Assembly: GCA_027620015.1 (NCBI GenBank)
Contig: JAQCGH010000004.1
Span: forward strand, 1 to 64,000
Direction: 5' to 3'
Origin: Cyanobacteriota bacterium
GTDB lineage: Bacteria > Cyanobacteriota > Cyanobacteriia > PCC-6307 > Cyanobiaceae
DNA: 64,000 nt
Shown here: positions 36,934 through 45,453 of the stretch, in pieces
Layout of the letters: every line of letters starts with the position of its first letter
How positions within the stretch are numbered: position 1 is the first letter of the stretch
Notes under the pieces: generated by a model
The model's database searches: none
Told to the model about the DNA's origin: nothing
The model's input: only the letters and a program-made list of their open reading frames with translations
Translations under genes and position numbers: made by a program

Positions 36934-37158
36934 GTGGTCTGGTTGATTGATTTGATCTTGCTGCTGGCCGGCTTTGTGCTTTGGAGCCGCGCCAATAACG
37001 AAGGTGATGAGGCATGGTCCCTATTTCTTCGCAGCATCGCCTTTCTTGATCTGGCTTTCATCACCTTTGGAAACGGCCAGTTAATTATCGAGATTGCCGC
37101 CCTGGCCCTGGCACTGATCCTGCCCTCAGCGGCCAGCCTGGAACGGCGGCGCAATTAA
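36934..37158 (+). CDS. Small two-helix membrane protein in phn operon
   Basis: A 74-residue frame with GTG start (MVWLIDLILLLAGFVLWSRA) inside a longer track ORF whose first 49 codons overlap phnD and look spurious. There are two hydrophobic helices, the second being LIIEIAALALALILP, separated by an acidic/aromatic loop. The C-terminus is basic (LERRRN). I do not recognise a family. It lies between phnD and phnC in the same direction, 61 bp after phnD, so it is likely cotranscribed. Confidence 0.55.
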   Translation: MVWLIDLILLLAGFVLWSRANNEGDEAWSLFLRSIAFLDLAFITFGNGQLIIEIAALALALILPSAASLERRRN

Positions 37159-37165
37159 CACGTCA

Positions 37166-37252
37166 ATGAATACCCGCGGCCCTGATCTAATTGAGGTGTC
37201 TCTAGTGGCGCTGATCCTGGCACTGATCGTTTACCGCCTCACCCTGGCCTGA
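37166..37252 (+). CDS. Tiny single-helix ORF upstream of phnC
   Basis: A 28-residue frame, MNTRGPDLIEVSLVALILAL plus IVYRLTLA, with one membrane helix. It begins 7 bp after the preceding small membrane gene and ends 6 bp before the phnC start. This close spacing fits a translated operon member. The family is unknown. A single short frame like this can also occur by chance. Confidence 0.4.
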   Translation: MNTRGPDLIEVSLVALILALIVYRLTLA

Positions 37253-37258
37253 AGGGCG

Positions 37259-38005
37259 ATGTCTGCACTGCTCGAACTCCAAGACATCACGGTCAAGGGC
37301 CGCAGCCAACCCCGCCTTGATGGGGTTTCACTTCAGGTAAGTGCCGGTGAACGGATCGCCCTGCTAGGCCCCAGCGGTGCTGGCAAAAGCACCTTGCTCG
37401 CTGTGGCCAATGGTTTGCTGACCCCGCAGCAGGGCCGGATGTTTTGGCAGGGGGAAACCCGGGCCCGCAGCGGACGGGCCAGGCGACGGCAGCAGGCCCG
37501 GATCGGCACCCTCTGGCAAGACCTGCGCCTGATTGAGGAGCTCACCGTGCAGCAAAATCTCAATGCTGCCCGGCTAGCCGTCTGGGGCTGGCCGCGGGCT
37601 CTGCTCAACCTGCTGATGCCCCTGGAGACAGTGGCCTGCAAAACAATTTTGCAGCGGCTGGATCTCGATCCAGCCCTGCTTAACCAGCCCGTCTCCGCCC
37701 TCTCTGGCGGCCAGCGCCAGCGGGTGGCCCTAGCCCGACTACTGCGTCAGGACGCTCAACTGCTGCTGGCCGATGAACCCTTAGCCAGCCTTGATCCACG
37801 CCTAGCTGATGAGCTTCTAACACTGCTACTGCAACTTGCCAGCCCGCCTCGGGCCTTGCTTTTGAGCCTGCACCGTCCAGATTTGCTCTCTGGTTTCGAT
37901 CGGGTGCTGGGGCTGAAGTCCGGTCGACTGGTGTTTGACAAGCCCAGAGCCAGCCTTGAACCAGGCCAGCTCGAGGAGCTCTATGCCGGGAGCCCAGGAG
38001 CATGA
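37259..38005 (+). CDS. phnC: Phosphonate/phosphite-type ABC transporter, ATPase
   Basis: A 248-residue ABC ATPase with Walker A LGPSGAGKSTLL near residue 39, signature LSGGQRQRVALARLL and Walker B LLLADEPLASLD. The region QARIGTLWQDLRLIEELTVQQN resembles PhnC and related importer ATPases. It energises the importer formed with PhnD and PhnE. The stop overlaps the start of phnE (ATGA), which couples the two. Confidence 0.88.
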   Translation: MSALLELQDITVKGRSQPRLDGVSLQVSAGERIALLGPSGAGKSTLLAVANGLLTPQQGRMFWQGETRARSGRARRRQQARIGTLWQDLRLIEELTVQQNLNAARLAVWGWPRALLNLLMPLETVACKTILQRLDLDPALLNQPVSALSGGQRQRVALARLLRQDAQLLLADEPLASLDPRLADELLTLLLQLASPPRALLLSLHRPDLLSGFDRVLGLKSGRLVFDKPRASLEPGQLEELYAGSPGA

Positions 38006-39588
38006 GGCCAGCGGCACCGTTATGGGTGTTGCTGCCCTGCCTGGTTGTCCTTCCTGTGCTGGCGTTGCTGCCGGGAATCAGCCATGGCGGCGGCTGGGAG
38101 TTGGTGGGGCAATTTGCTGCCGCAGCCCTGCGGCCTTCCCTTGATCCAATAGTGCTGGGCTCGGTGCTGGGCGGTCTAGCCGTGACAGTCGGAATGGCCC
38201 TGCTGGGCTGGGCCGGCAGCCTGGTGCTGGGTTTGGTGCTGGGAATCGCTAGTTCAAGGGTGGTGTGGCGCACCTGCTACGGCAGCGCCGCTCCAGCCAG
38301 CTGGATACGCCGCCTACTAGCCATACCGCGCTCGATTCACGAACTGCTCTGGGGGCTGCTGTTGCTGCAGGTGATCGGGCTACAACCAGTGGTGGCGGTA
38401 GTGGCAATCGCCATTCCCTTTGGCGCATTGGTGGCACGGGTGGTCAGCGACCTGCTGGATGCCATGCCCACCGCCAGCCTTGATGCCTTGCGCTGCAGCG
38501 GCAGCAACTCACCAGCCGCCCTATTCACGGCCCTGGGGCCACCCCTACTGCCCCAGGTGGTCAGCTATAGCGGCTACCGGCTCGAATGTGCCTTGCGCAG
38601 CGCAACCCTGCTAGGGGTATTCGGCCTAGGAGGTCTGGGCACCGAACTGCGCCTCACCCTGCAATCGCTGGCCTTCCACGAGCTTTGGAGTGGCATGTGG
38701 GCGTTGCTGGCGGTGATGCTGCTGCTGGAAGCCCTGATGGGCTGGCTGCGGCGGCGCTGGGCCATGCCGGCACGGCTGGGACTGAGCCAGCGGGGGGTGG
38801 GCAGCCAGGGCCAGGAGATGGTGGCTGTGGCAATGACCCTGCTGCCCGTGCTGGTGCTGGTGGCCTGGCGCCTCGAGGTGCACCCCGCCAGCCTGTTGCA
38901 ATGGCAGGGCATGCCACCGTTGGGCGCCGCCGACTGGGGCGCAGTGGGCGCCCTGCCCTGGCCGCGCCTGATCGGCAACACCTTGATGCTCACCTTGGTG
39001 GCCGCATCCCTAGCTGTTGGGCTGGCCCCGCTACTACTGCTGCTTGTACAGCCCTGGCCAGCTGCATGCGCCCTATTGCGAGGGGTGTGGGCCCTGGGCC
39101 GGCTGTGGCCGCCACCGCTCACGGCCCTGTTACTGCTGTTTGTGCTTCAGCCCGGGGTGCTCACAGGGGCCCTTGCCCTGGGCTTCCACAACCTTGGCAT
39201 CCTCGGACGCCTCTTACTAGAAGCCTCCGAGACCAGTGGCGACAATCAGGATCAGGCCCTGCTGACTGCAGGAGTGGGTCCGCGCCTAGCCATGCTCTAC
39301 GGACGCTTCAGCCACCTGGCTCAGCCCTACTTGGCCTACGGCGCCTACCGAGCTGATGTGATTCTGCGCGAATCAGTAGTAGTGGGGCTGGTAGGGGCCA
39401 CAGGGCTGGGCAGCCAACTACTGGAAGCCCTTAGTTCATTTGCCAATGACCAGCTAATAGCTCTGGTGTTGGCCTATGCGCTTCTGACCCTGCTGGGGGA
39501 AGATCTCAGCGACCGCGCACGCCAGTGGCTGCTGGAGACTACTCATGGTGATGGCCATCCCCAGGAAGCTGGTGGCACTTGGCGATAG
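38002..39588 (+). CDS. phnE: Double-length phosphonate-type ABC permease
   Basis: A 528-residue permease, about twice the usual PhnE length. It contains two permease domains in tandem. The first has the coupling motif near residues 150-170 (LDALRCSGSNSPAALFTALGP) and the second an equivalent region near residue 420 (LLTAGVGPRLAMLYGRFSHL). Each domain is preceded by several membrane helices. A fused homodimer-like or heterodimer-like permease would replace two PhnE copies. The start overlaps phnC (ATGA) and the end overlaps the SGNH hydrolase gene by 44 bp. Confidence 0.85.
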   Translation: MRPAAPLWVLLPCLVVLPVLALLPGISHGGGWELVGQFAAAALRPSLDPIVLGSVLGGLAVTVGMALLGWAGSLVLGLVLGIASSRVVWRTCYGSAAPASWIRRLLAIPRSIHELLWGLLLLQVIGLQPVVAVVAIAIPFGALVARVVSDLLDAMPTASLDALRCSGSNSPAALFTALGPPLLPQVVSYSGYRLECALRSATLLGVFGLGGLGTELRLTLQSLAFHELWSGMWALLAVMLLLEALMGWLRRRWAMPARLGLSQRGVGSQGQEMVAVAMTLLPVLVLVAWRLEVHPASLLQWQGMPPLGAADWGAVGALPWPRLIGNTLMLTLVAASLAVGLAPLLLLLVQPWPAACALLRGVWALGRLWPPPLTALLLLFVLQPGVLTGALALGFHNLGILGRLLLEASETSGDNQDQALLTAGVGPRLAMLYGRFSHLAQPYLAYGAYRADVILRESVVVGLVGATGLGSQLLEALSSFANDQLIALVLAYALLTLLGEDLSDRARQWLLETTHGDGHPQEAGGTWR

Positions 39589-40225
39589 CGGTGTTTTTGG
39601 CTGGGGGGATCCCCTTGAGGGGGGCTGGTGCGAGCGGCTACGACGTCACTGGATGGAACTACCGGGCGGCCCAGTGCTCTACAACCTCGGCGTGCGTGGT
39701 GATGGCCTGGAGCGACTGGCAGCCCGACTAAGCACTGAGGTTGGCTGCCGCGGTGAGCTACGGCGCCAGTTACCGCAGGGGATCCTGCTCGGCATAGGCC
39801 TCAACGACACCGCCCGGGTCGGACGGCCAGATGGGCGCCCTCAGCTTGATTACGAAGGTTTTTTGTTTGGCATGCAGCAGCTGCTGCATACGGCAAAAGA
39901 GATCGCTGCGGTCCATGTGATCGGCCTCACCCCGGTGGATGAGAGCGCCATGCCCTACGCCGGGGTGCTCTGGTATTCCGTAGCAGACATCCGTCGCTAC
40001 GAGGCCCTGCTGGAAGAAGCGTGCCTTGAGGCGAATGTGCCGTTCCTGCCCATGCTGGAGGGGCTGCTGGCAGATCCCGACTGGCCCCTATGGCTCAGCA
40101 ACGACGGCCTGCATCTCAACAGTGAGGGCCATCGCCGGGTGTTTGAGCGAGTGCGCTCCTGGAAGGCCCTTCTGGCCTGGGCCGATCTGCAGCTACTCCA
40201 ACAGCCCACCACCTTGGGCCACTAA
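39545..40225 (+). CDS. SGNH/GDSL-family hydrolase
   Basis: A 226-residue esterase/lipase-like hydrolase. Block I holds the nucleophile Ser in VALGDSGVFGWG, block III the Asn in GIGLNDTAR, and block V the Asp-His pair in NDGLHLNSEGHRRV. There is no signal peptide, so it is probably cytoplasmic. The substrate is unknown. It overlaps the phnE end by 44 bp in another frame, so it is likely expressed with the transporter. A second ATG at 39551 is equally plausible. Confidence 0.85.
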   Translation: MVMAIPRKLVALGDSGVFGWGDPLEGGWCERLRRHWMELPGGPVLYNLGVRGDGLERLAARLSTEVGCRGELRRQLPQGILLGIGLNDTARVGRPDGRPQLDYEGFLFGMQQLLHTAKEIAAVHVIGLTPVDESAMPYAGVLWYSVADIRRYEALLEEACLEANVPFLPMLEGLLADPDWPLWLSNDGLHLNSEGHRRVFERVRSWKALLAWADLQLLQQPTTLGH

Positions 40226-40329
40226 GAGGCGATGGCAAATCACCCTTTCAGGTGAGAGGGCTTCACCGCCCTGGGGGAGCCAGCCGCATGGGCACCGCGG
40301 CGACGGTAATACCCCGCCGCCTACTCACG

Positions 40330-41247
40330 ATGGCCACCGCTTGCCCATCAACTACTTGCCCATCCAATGCCTGCTCGAAAACATTTGCCCGCAAACTTCG
40401 CAGCGGCCGAGCCGAGCCATCCCAGGCCGGGCTAGGACCCGCCAGCCTGCAGAACCGCAACCGCAGCTGGCTTGAAGCTATGGCCGCCAGCCCCAACGCC
40501 ACAACCAAGCTTTGGTGGCGCAACATTCTGGTGGAGCAAAACCTAGCCCTGGTGCGCATGGTGGCCCAGCGCCAGAGCCAGCGCACAGGTCAACCTTTTA
40601 ATGAGCTTGTGTCTGCAGGTTCCTTGGGGCTGATTCGGGCCGTGGAGGCTTTCGATCTGCGCCAAAACTGCAATCTCAGCAGCTATGCGGTGCCGTATAT
40701 CCGCGGCGCCATGCTTCACGACGTCCGCGACAACGGTCAGCCGCTGCATACTCCACGGCGGCTGCGGGAGCTGCAGCAACGAGCTCGGCGGCTGCAGGAG
40801 AAACGCCGCAACGTGGGCCTTGCACCACTTGCAGCTGCAGGGCTTGCCTTAGAGCTCGGTTGCAGCACCGCCCAACTTGAAAAGGCCGGAGAAGTGCAGC
40901 GCGCCCTGCAGATGCTCAGTCTCGATACCCCTCTAAATGGCATAAGCGCGCAGGAGGGCACCTTGCTCGACCAGGTGGCTGCCGATTCCGCAACCACAGC
41001 CGGCACCGGAGATGGTCCGACAGGTGATGAGGGAGTTTTTGAAGCCCTCTGGCTGCGAGCCCAACTGGGCCGGTTAGGCGGCATCGAGAGGCGGCTGCTC
41101 ATAGGTCACTGGATAGATGGTCTGGGCTGGTGCGAACTGGCCCTTGAGCTCAAGCTCAGTAGCCACCAAGCCCAGAAACGTGGCGAGGCCCTACTGGTAG
41201 GGCTTCAGAAGAAGGCCATCGCCAGCAGCGCCGCTATCGCCGTCTGA
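40330..41247 (+). CDS. Sigma-70 family RNA polymerase sigma factor
   Basis: The frame is open from GTG 40252, and I report the first ATG. The recognisable sigma core starts near ATG 40480. Region 2 is clear: LVEQNLALVRMVAQRQ, PFNELVSAGSLGLIRAVEAFD and FSSYAVPYIRGAM-type NLSSYAVPYIRGAML. Regions 3 and 4 are weaker, with the C-terminal helix pair ending LELKLSSHQAQKRGEALL. It lacks the long region 1 of primary sigma factors, so it is an alternative (group 2/3-like) factor. Its regulon is unknown. Confidence 0.82.
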   Translation: MATACPSTTCPSNACSKTFARKLRSGRAEPSQAGLGPASLQNRNRSWLEAMAASPNATTKLWWRNILVEQNLALVRMVAQRQSQRTGQPFNELVSAGSLGLIRAVEAFDLRQNCNLSSYAVPYIRGAMLHDVRDNGQPLHTPRRLRELQQRARRLQEKRRNVGLAPLAAAGLALELGCSTAQLEKAGEVQRALQMLSLDTPLNGISAQEGTLLDQVAADSATTAGTGDGPTGDEGVFEALWLRAQLGRLGGIERRLLIGHWIDGLGWCELALELKLSSHQAQKRGEALLVGLQKKAIASSAAIAV

Positions 41248-41981
41248 ACCCCGTTCACCAGCTCATTGCTGAGCCAGCTCCAACGTTGCTGGGCGGTGGC
41301 ACCGATAAGGCTTTCGATGAGTGTGGCCGCCAGTCCCACCAGGGTCACAAGCAGAAAGGAACCACTGCTCTCCAGCAGCCCTAGGGCGAGCATCAGGGCC
41401 GCCATCAGCGCACTTCCAAGCACGCTGGCAGCAGTGCCCTCAAGGCTGATCGCCCCTTCAGTGCCTGGTGGCACCGGACGCAAGGTAGTGATCAGCAGCG
41501 TGTGGCGCCCCCAGCGCTTGCCGATTTCACTGCCGAATGTGTCCGCCAATTTGGCCGCGAAGCTGGCAGCAAAGCCAACCAGCATCAGCGGCACCGCTGA
41601 CGGCACCAGGGCAGCGGCGCCAGCCAGCAGGGCGCCAGTACCAGCCGAGCCCCAAACGTTCTCCGGCCCGCGCAACCCGCCCCGCGCCTCCGCCAACCCC
41701 CGCGATTGCTTGGTGCGAAACCCCAGACGCGTCACCAGGGAGCCCAGTGCCAGATAGATCACCACCACCAGCCAGCCCCGTAGCCCGAGGCAACCCCATA
41801 GAAAACTGCCAAGGATGCCGGCATGCACCCAGCCAGCGCGGGTAAGCAGGGGTAGCCGCTGGGCCAGGGCGATCAGCAAGGCGTTTAGTGCCAAAGCCAA
41901 GAGCCAGTGGCTCAAGGTCTGGGGCGCGACGAGTGCAGGGGAAAGCAGCAGAGCCGGATCTTCAAGAGCCAAAGCAGACAT
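41205..41981 (-). CDS. DUF92 family membrane protein (VTE6-like)
   Basis: I start this at ATG 41981 (MSALALEDPALL, 258 residues). The track ORF extends 246 bp into the neighbouring gene. It is a polytopic DUF92/TIGR00297 protein with the conserved KLADTFGSEIGKRWG and PPGTEGAISLEGTAASVLGS motifs. Plant VTE6 of this family phosphorylates phytyl phosphate for tocopherol and phylloquinone synthesis, so a prenyl-phosphate kinase role is likely here. Its last 43 bp overlap the sigma factor gene convergently. Confidence 0.82.
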   Translation of the reverse strand: MSALALEDPALLLSPALVAPQTLSHWLLALALNALLIALAQRLPLLTRAGWVHAGILGSFLWGCLGLRGWLVVVIYLALGSLVTRLGFRTKQSRGLAEARGGLRGPENVWGSAGTGALLAGAAALVPSAVPLMLVGFAASFAAKLADTFGSEIGKRWGRHTLLITTLRPVPPGTEGAISLEGTAASVLGSALMAALMLALGLLESSGSFLLVTLVGLAATLIESLIGATAQQRWSWLSNELVNGVQTAIAALLAMAFF

Positions 41982-42087
41982 CAGCACAGGGCGGCAGTGG
42001 CGCCAACAAAGTGTGTTGCACAGCGCCGCCGCAGCGTCACCTGGTAGCGCAGCAGCGGATAATCGCCATTGCGATGCTGCTGCTGTG

Positions 42088-42477
42088 ATGGTGTTCAACC
42101 GCAAGCCTTCCTTTTTCTTAGACCTTGGCAGCGAAGGCGCCACACCAGCGCAGGTGGCGATCGCCGAAGAAAAGCCCGATCCCAGCGAACCGGAGGCCAT
42201 CGAATCGGCAACTTTCGAAGTAAGCATTGACCCGACCGCTCAATCCACAGCGATCGAACCGCCTGCGACCCCAGTTTCAACAGGCTCGGCACCCACCACA
42301 GCTGAAGCGATCGCCGCCGCATTACGGGCTGTCCAGGAGGCCCTGCCCCCACCCAGCAACGTCACCTTCGCCCCCGACTGCCTCAATCCCACCAACACCC
42401 TGCCTAGCCGTCGTCGCTTAGCCGGCGCCAACCTGGCTGGCTTTAAGGCGATGGCCTCTGGGATGTTCCGCAACTAA
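42088..42477 (+). CDS. Conserved hypothetical cyanobacterial protein
   Basis: The track frame starts at 41815 inside the DUF92 gene. I use ATG 42088 (MVFNRKPSFFLDLG, 129 residues). The middle is Ala/Pro/Glu/Thr-rich and probably disordered. The ends look conserved: the start, and the C-terminal FAPDCLNPTNTLPSRRRLAG, followed by ANLAGFKAMASGMF. That C-terminal pattern (FAPDxLNP...RRRxGANxxxF) occurs in other cyanobacteria. Function is unknown. Two HIP1 octamers (GCGATCGC) lie within it. It is divergent from DUF92. Confidence 0.7.
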   Translation: MVFNRKPSFFLDLGSEGATPAQVAIAEEKPDPSEPEAIESATFEVSIDPTAQSTAIEPPATPVSTGSAPTTAEAIAAALRAVQEALPPPSNVTFAPDCLNPTNTLPSRRRLAGANLAGFKAMASGMFRN

Positions 42478-43244
42478 TTCAGCTGGGCGCGCCAGTGGCT
42501 GAGCAGCCCCGCGGCCGTAACTGCAGCTGTGCTGCAGCGCAGGATTGTGCTTCCCAAGCTCACAGCTTGCCAGCCGTGGGCAAACGCCAAGGCTTCCTCC
42601 GCTGGAGTCCAGCCACCCTCGGGGCCAATCGCCACCGTGAGCAACTCGCTGGCCCCGAGCGGACTTACTAAACCCTCGAGCGCCTGGGCAAGCAGGGCAA
42701 GGCCTGGCCGCCTTGTGGTACACAGCAGCCCCCTGCCTGGACCACCTGGCGGCTGGCCCCCCAGCAGCTCGGCAGCTGGCCGCAGCGATTCCAGCTGGGG
42801 TTGCCATAGGCGCTCACACTGCTCCATAGCCTCCCGAAGGATCGCCTCAGTTCGCTCGAGCTTCAGTGAATCGGAAGCGACGCTGCGCTCGGCCTGCAGA
42901 GGTGTGAACCGATCCATGCCAAGTTCACAGGCCATGCGGAACAACACGTCCGCATCGCGCTTTGGCAGTGCCACCGCCAGCTGTAGTAAAGGCGCTGGTG
43001 GGTGCTCAAACGCAAGGGGAGAACCAATGGCCTGTTCCAGCTGAGCATGGTTTACAGGGCCCAACAGTGCAGTCCAGAGCTTGCCTGCCCCGTCAACTAC
43101 CGCAAAGCGATCGCCGGGGTGCAAGCGCAGCACCCGAGTGAGGTAGTGGAGCTCTTGGCGCTCCAGCTCCAGCTCACCGCCAGCAGAGGGGACTGTGGGC
43201 AAGCGACCGGAGGTTATTAGTAAACGGCGCAGGTCCCGGGTCAC
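42474..43244 (-). CDS. rsmE: 16S rRNA (uracil-1498-N3)-methyltransferase RsmE
   Basis: A 256-residue SPOUT-class methyltransferase. The N-terminal PUA-like domain (LHYLTRVLRLHPGDRFAVVDG) is followed by the knotted domain with AIGPEGGWTPAEEALA. The final SAM-binding motif is usually LGxRILRxETA, but here it reads LGSTILRCSTAAVTA. The Arg-Ile-Leu-Arg core is partly changed and the Glu is lost. Otherwise length and order are normal. The start is GTG. Its stop overlaps the preceding hypothetical gene by 4 bp, convergent. Confidence 0.88.
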   Translation of the reverse strand: MTRDLRRLLITSGRLPTVPSAGGELELERQELHYLTRVLRLHPGDRFAVVDGAGKLWTALLGPVNHAQLEQAIGSPLAFEHPPAPLLQLAVALPKRDADVLFRMACELGMDRFTPLQAERSVASDSLKLERTEAILREAMEQCERLWQPQLESLRPAAELLGGQPPGGPGRGLLCTTRRPGLALLAQALEGLVSPLGASELLTVAIGPEGGWTPAEEALAFAHGWQAVSLGSTILRCSTAAVTAAGLLSHWRAQLN

Positions 43245-43252
43245 GCTGCCTT

Positions 43253-43771
43253 CTAGTCGTGGGACTGAGGATCTTCGTCATCCTCGTCGGCTTCATCATT
43301 GTCCTCATTTTCATCTTCAAGCTCATCGAGGCCAGGGAAAAGAGCATCGGGTTGCTCCTCGATCGGCCAGTCATCGTTTAGGCCGCCAATCAGTAACTCC
43401 TCAATCTCGAGAACGTCGTTGTTGAGCTGACCCAGGGCATTGATCAACACGTCGAGGGCGAAAGCATCACTGGTGCCGAGATCCACCCAGCAGCGCGCCC
43501 ACTCCTCCTGGTATTCCATCGGGCCCATGTTGTGCATCAGAGCTGGCAGTGCACCGGCAGCAGCCTCATGGCTGTAGGCCATCCAGCCAAGCTCCGCGCC
43601 TTCCTCATGGAGCTGGAGGTTCTCGGCGTTGAAGCCACCCAATTTACCTAGGTAAAACCAACTATCAAAAGCAGTTTCCAAATAGCCGCGCTCGCCTGAA
43701 CCCACCGGGTGGGGGAAACGCATCCAGATCCAGCAGTTGAAGGGATTGAATTCGCGAAAGCGCACCTCCAT
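43253..43771 (-). CDS. DUF3531 family protein
   Basis: A 172-residue protein starting at ATG 43771 (MEVRFREFNPFNCWIW). The track start at 43852 is less likely. It has the compact cyanobacterial/plastid DUF3531 domain: MRFPHPVGSGERGYLETAFDSW, quoted in part as HPVGSGERGYLETAF, then WFYLGKLGGFNAENLQ. The tail is very acidic (DELEDENEDNDEADEDD). Function is unknown. It lies 8 bp upstream of rsmE on the same strand and is divergent from the ABC ATPase gene. Confidence 0.78.
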   Translation of the reverse strand: MEVRFREFNPFNCWIWMRFPHPVGSGERGYLETAFDSWFYLGKLGGFNAENLQLHEEGAELGWMAYSHEAAAGALPALMHNMGPMEYQEEWARCWVDLGTSDAFALDVLINALGQLNNDVLEIEELLIGGLNDDWPIEEQPDALFPGLDELEDENEDNDEADEDDEDPQSHD

Positions 43772-43832
43772 GACGGATTGGCTGCAGCACAGAACTGGCT
43801 CAATCAAACACGCCCGCCGGCATGCTGGAGGG

Positions 43833-44513
43833 ATGCTTGAGCTCCGCAACATCAGCTACCACCCGGCCAGCGCGGTGGCACCGGTGCTCTGCAGCGTCAG
43901 CCTCAGCTTGGCTGTGGGCCGGGCGTCCCTGGTGGCTGGTCGCAGTGGCAGTGGCAAAACCACCCTGCTGGAGGTAATCAGCGGCTTAGCCGACCCCTCG
44001 AGCGGCCAAGTGCTGTGGGAAGGAGAGCTCCTAAATAGTCGCCAGCTGCGTTGGCTTTGCGGCCTGGTGTTTCAGTTTCCGGAGCGTCATTTCCTCGGCC
44101 TCAGCGTGGGGCAGGAGCTGAAATTGGGTCACCGCCGGCTTACGGCAGAAGAAGCTCAGGCAGCCCTGCAGCTGGTGGGTCTAGAAGGCTTGTCACTGCA
44201 GCAGGCCCCAGAACAGCTGAGCGGTGGCCAGCAAAGGCGCCTGGCTCTAGCAGTCCAGCTGCTGCGCAACCCAAAGGTTTTGCTGCTGGATGAACCCACC
44301 GCTGGCCTCGACTGGGCCGTACGAGGGGAAATCCTGGAGCTATTGGCGGCCCTGTCCCAGGAGAGGGCCGTGCTGGTAGTTAGCCATGAGCCAGAGCTAT
44401 TTAGCGGCGTAATCGATGGCGGCTGGCGGCTGGAGCGAGGCCAGCTAGAACCCCTCAGCACGTTGCCTACGATTGGTAAAACGATGGCCCCATTAAAGAG
44501 AACCCAGCCTTGA
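43833..44513 (+). CDS. ABC transporter ATP-binding protein (ECF-like)
   Basis: A 226-residue ABC ATPase with Walker [15 protein letters not shown]-loop region [12 protein letters not shown], signature [16 protein letters not shown] and Walker [13 protein letters not shown]. The FQFPE sequence after the Q-loop is common in cobalt/ECF-type importer ATPases. No membrane partner is adjacent. I start it at ATG 43833, because the track start at 43737 overlaps DUF3531. It ends in a TTGA overlap with hslO. Confidence 0.82.
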   Translation: MLELRNISYHPASAVAPVLCSVSLSLAVGRASLVAGRSGSGKTTLLEVISGLADPSSGQVLWEGELLNSRQLRWLCGLVFQFPERHFLGLSVGQELKLGHRRLTAEEAQAALQLVGLEGLSLQQAPEQLSGGQQRRLALAVQLLRNPKVLLLDEPTAGLDWAVRGEILELLAALSQERAVLVVSHEPELFSGVIDGGWRLERGQLEPLSTLPTIGKTMAPLKRTQP

Positions 44514-45427
44514 GCGACAAACTTCTACGGGCCACGGCCGCCGCCGGCGGCATCCGAATGGTGGCGGTCACCACTACCCAGGCCAGCCGCATCGCCAGGG
44601 AGCGCCACCACCTCTCTTTTCTTGCCAGTGCCCTGCTTGGCCGCGCCATGACAGCTGGGCTGTTGCTCGCCAGCTCGATGAAGGTGGCCCATGGACGCGT
44701 AAACCTCCGCATCGCCTCCGACGGCCCACTCAAAGGCCTAATGGTGGATGCGGGCCGCAATGGCACGGTGCGCGGCCATGTGGGCTACGCGGGCTTGGAG
44801 CTCGAGCTGGTGAAAGATCCAGAAGGGTTGGCCCAATTTGACTTTAAAACCGCGTGCGGCACCGGCTACTTGCACGTGGTGCGAGACCTGGGTGAAGGCC
44901 AGCCCTTCACATCCACTGTGGAGCTGGTGAGCGGAGGCATCGGCGAAGACCTGGCCTCCTATCTGCTTCACTCCGAGCAGACTCCTTCGGCGGTGTTCGT
45001 AGGCGAACAGCTCGACAACAGTGGCGTGCTTTGCAGTGGAGGCGTGCTGGTGCAGGTGATGCCAAAAGCCGCCCGCGAACCTGCTCTAGTGGCCCTGCTT
45101 GAAGAGCGCTGCCGCGAGGTAAAACACTTCAGTCAACGACTAGCCGACTGCGAAGGTCAACTCCACAGCCTGCTAGTAGATATTTTCCCAGACCTTGATC
45201 CTCAGCCATTGGAAGATGCTGAGGCCTGCACGCCAGTACGGTTCCACTGCCCCTGCAGTAGGGAGCGAAGCGTCAGAGCCTTAAAGCTGCTGGGCCATGA
45301 TGAGCTGAGATCAATATTGGTGGAAGACGGCCATGCTGAGTTGACCTGTCACTTCTGCAACGAAAAATATATAGTTGAAGCAGAGGAGCTCAGCGAACTA
45401 ATTGCAGAATGTGCCCTAGTTTCGTAG
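44510..45427 (+). CDS. hslO: Redox-regulated chaperone Hsp33
   Basis: A 305-residue holdase chaperone activated by oxidation. The N-terminal domain is normal ([13 protein letters not shown]). The C-terminal zinc switch keeps all four cysteines as [10 protein letters not shown] and TCHFCNEKY, a CxC...CxxC arrangement. In oxidising stress these cysteines release zinc, form disulfides, and the protein binds unfolded clients. The start is TTG and overlaps the stop of the ABC ATPase gene (TTGA). Confidence 0.95.
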   Translation: MSDKLLRATAAAGGIRMVAVTTTQASRIARERHHLSFLASALLGRAMTAGLLLASSMKVAHGRVNLRIASDGPLKGLMVDAGRNGTVRGHVGYAGLELELVKDPEGLAQFDFKTACGTGYLHVVRDLGEGQPFTSTVELVSGGIGEDLASYLLHSEQTPSAVFVGEQLDNSGVLCSGGVLVQVMPKAAREPALVALLEERCREVKHFSQRLADCEGQLHSLLVDIFPDLDPQPLEDAEACTPVRFHCPCSRERSVRALKLLGHDELRSILVEDGHAELTCHFCNEKYIVEAEELSELIAECALVS

Positions 45428-45453
45428 ACAATTAGTGCTGGTTAATCCAAAGA

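Noticed and set aside
40263-40586. Minus-strand frame opposite the sigma factor start
   Set aside because: It overlaps the conserved sigma region 2 on the other strand. Its readable part (VVDGQAVAIVSRRRG) is suggestive but unmatched. Considered a shadow.
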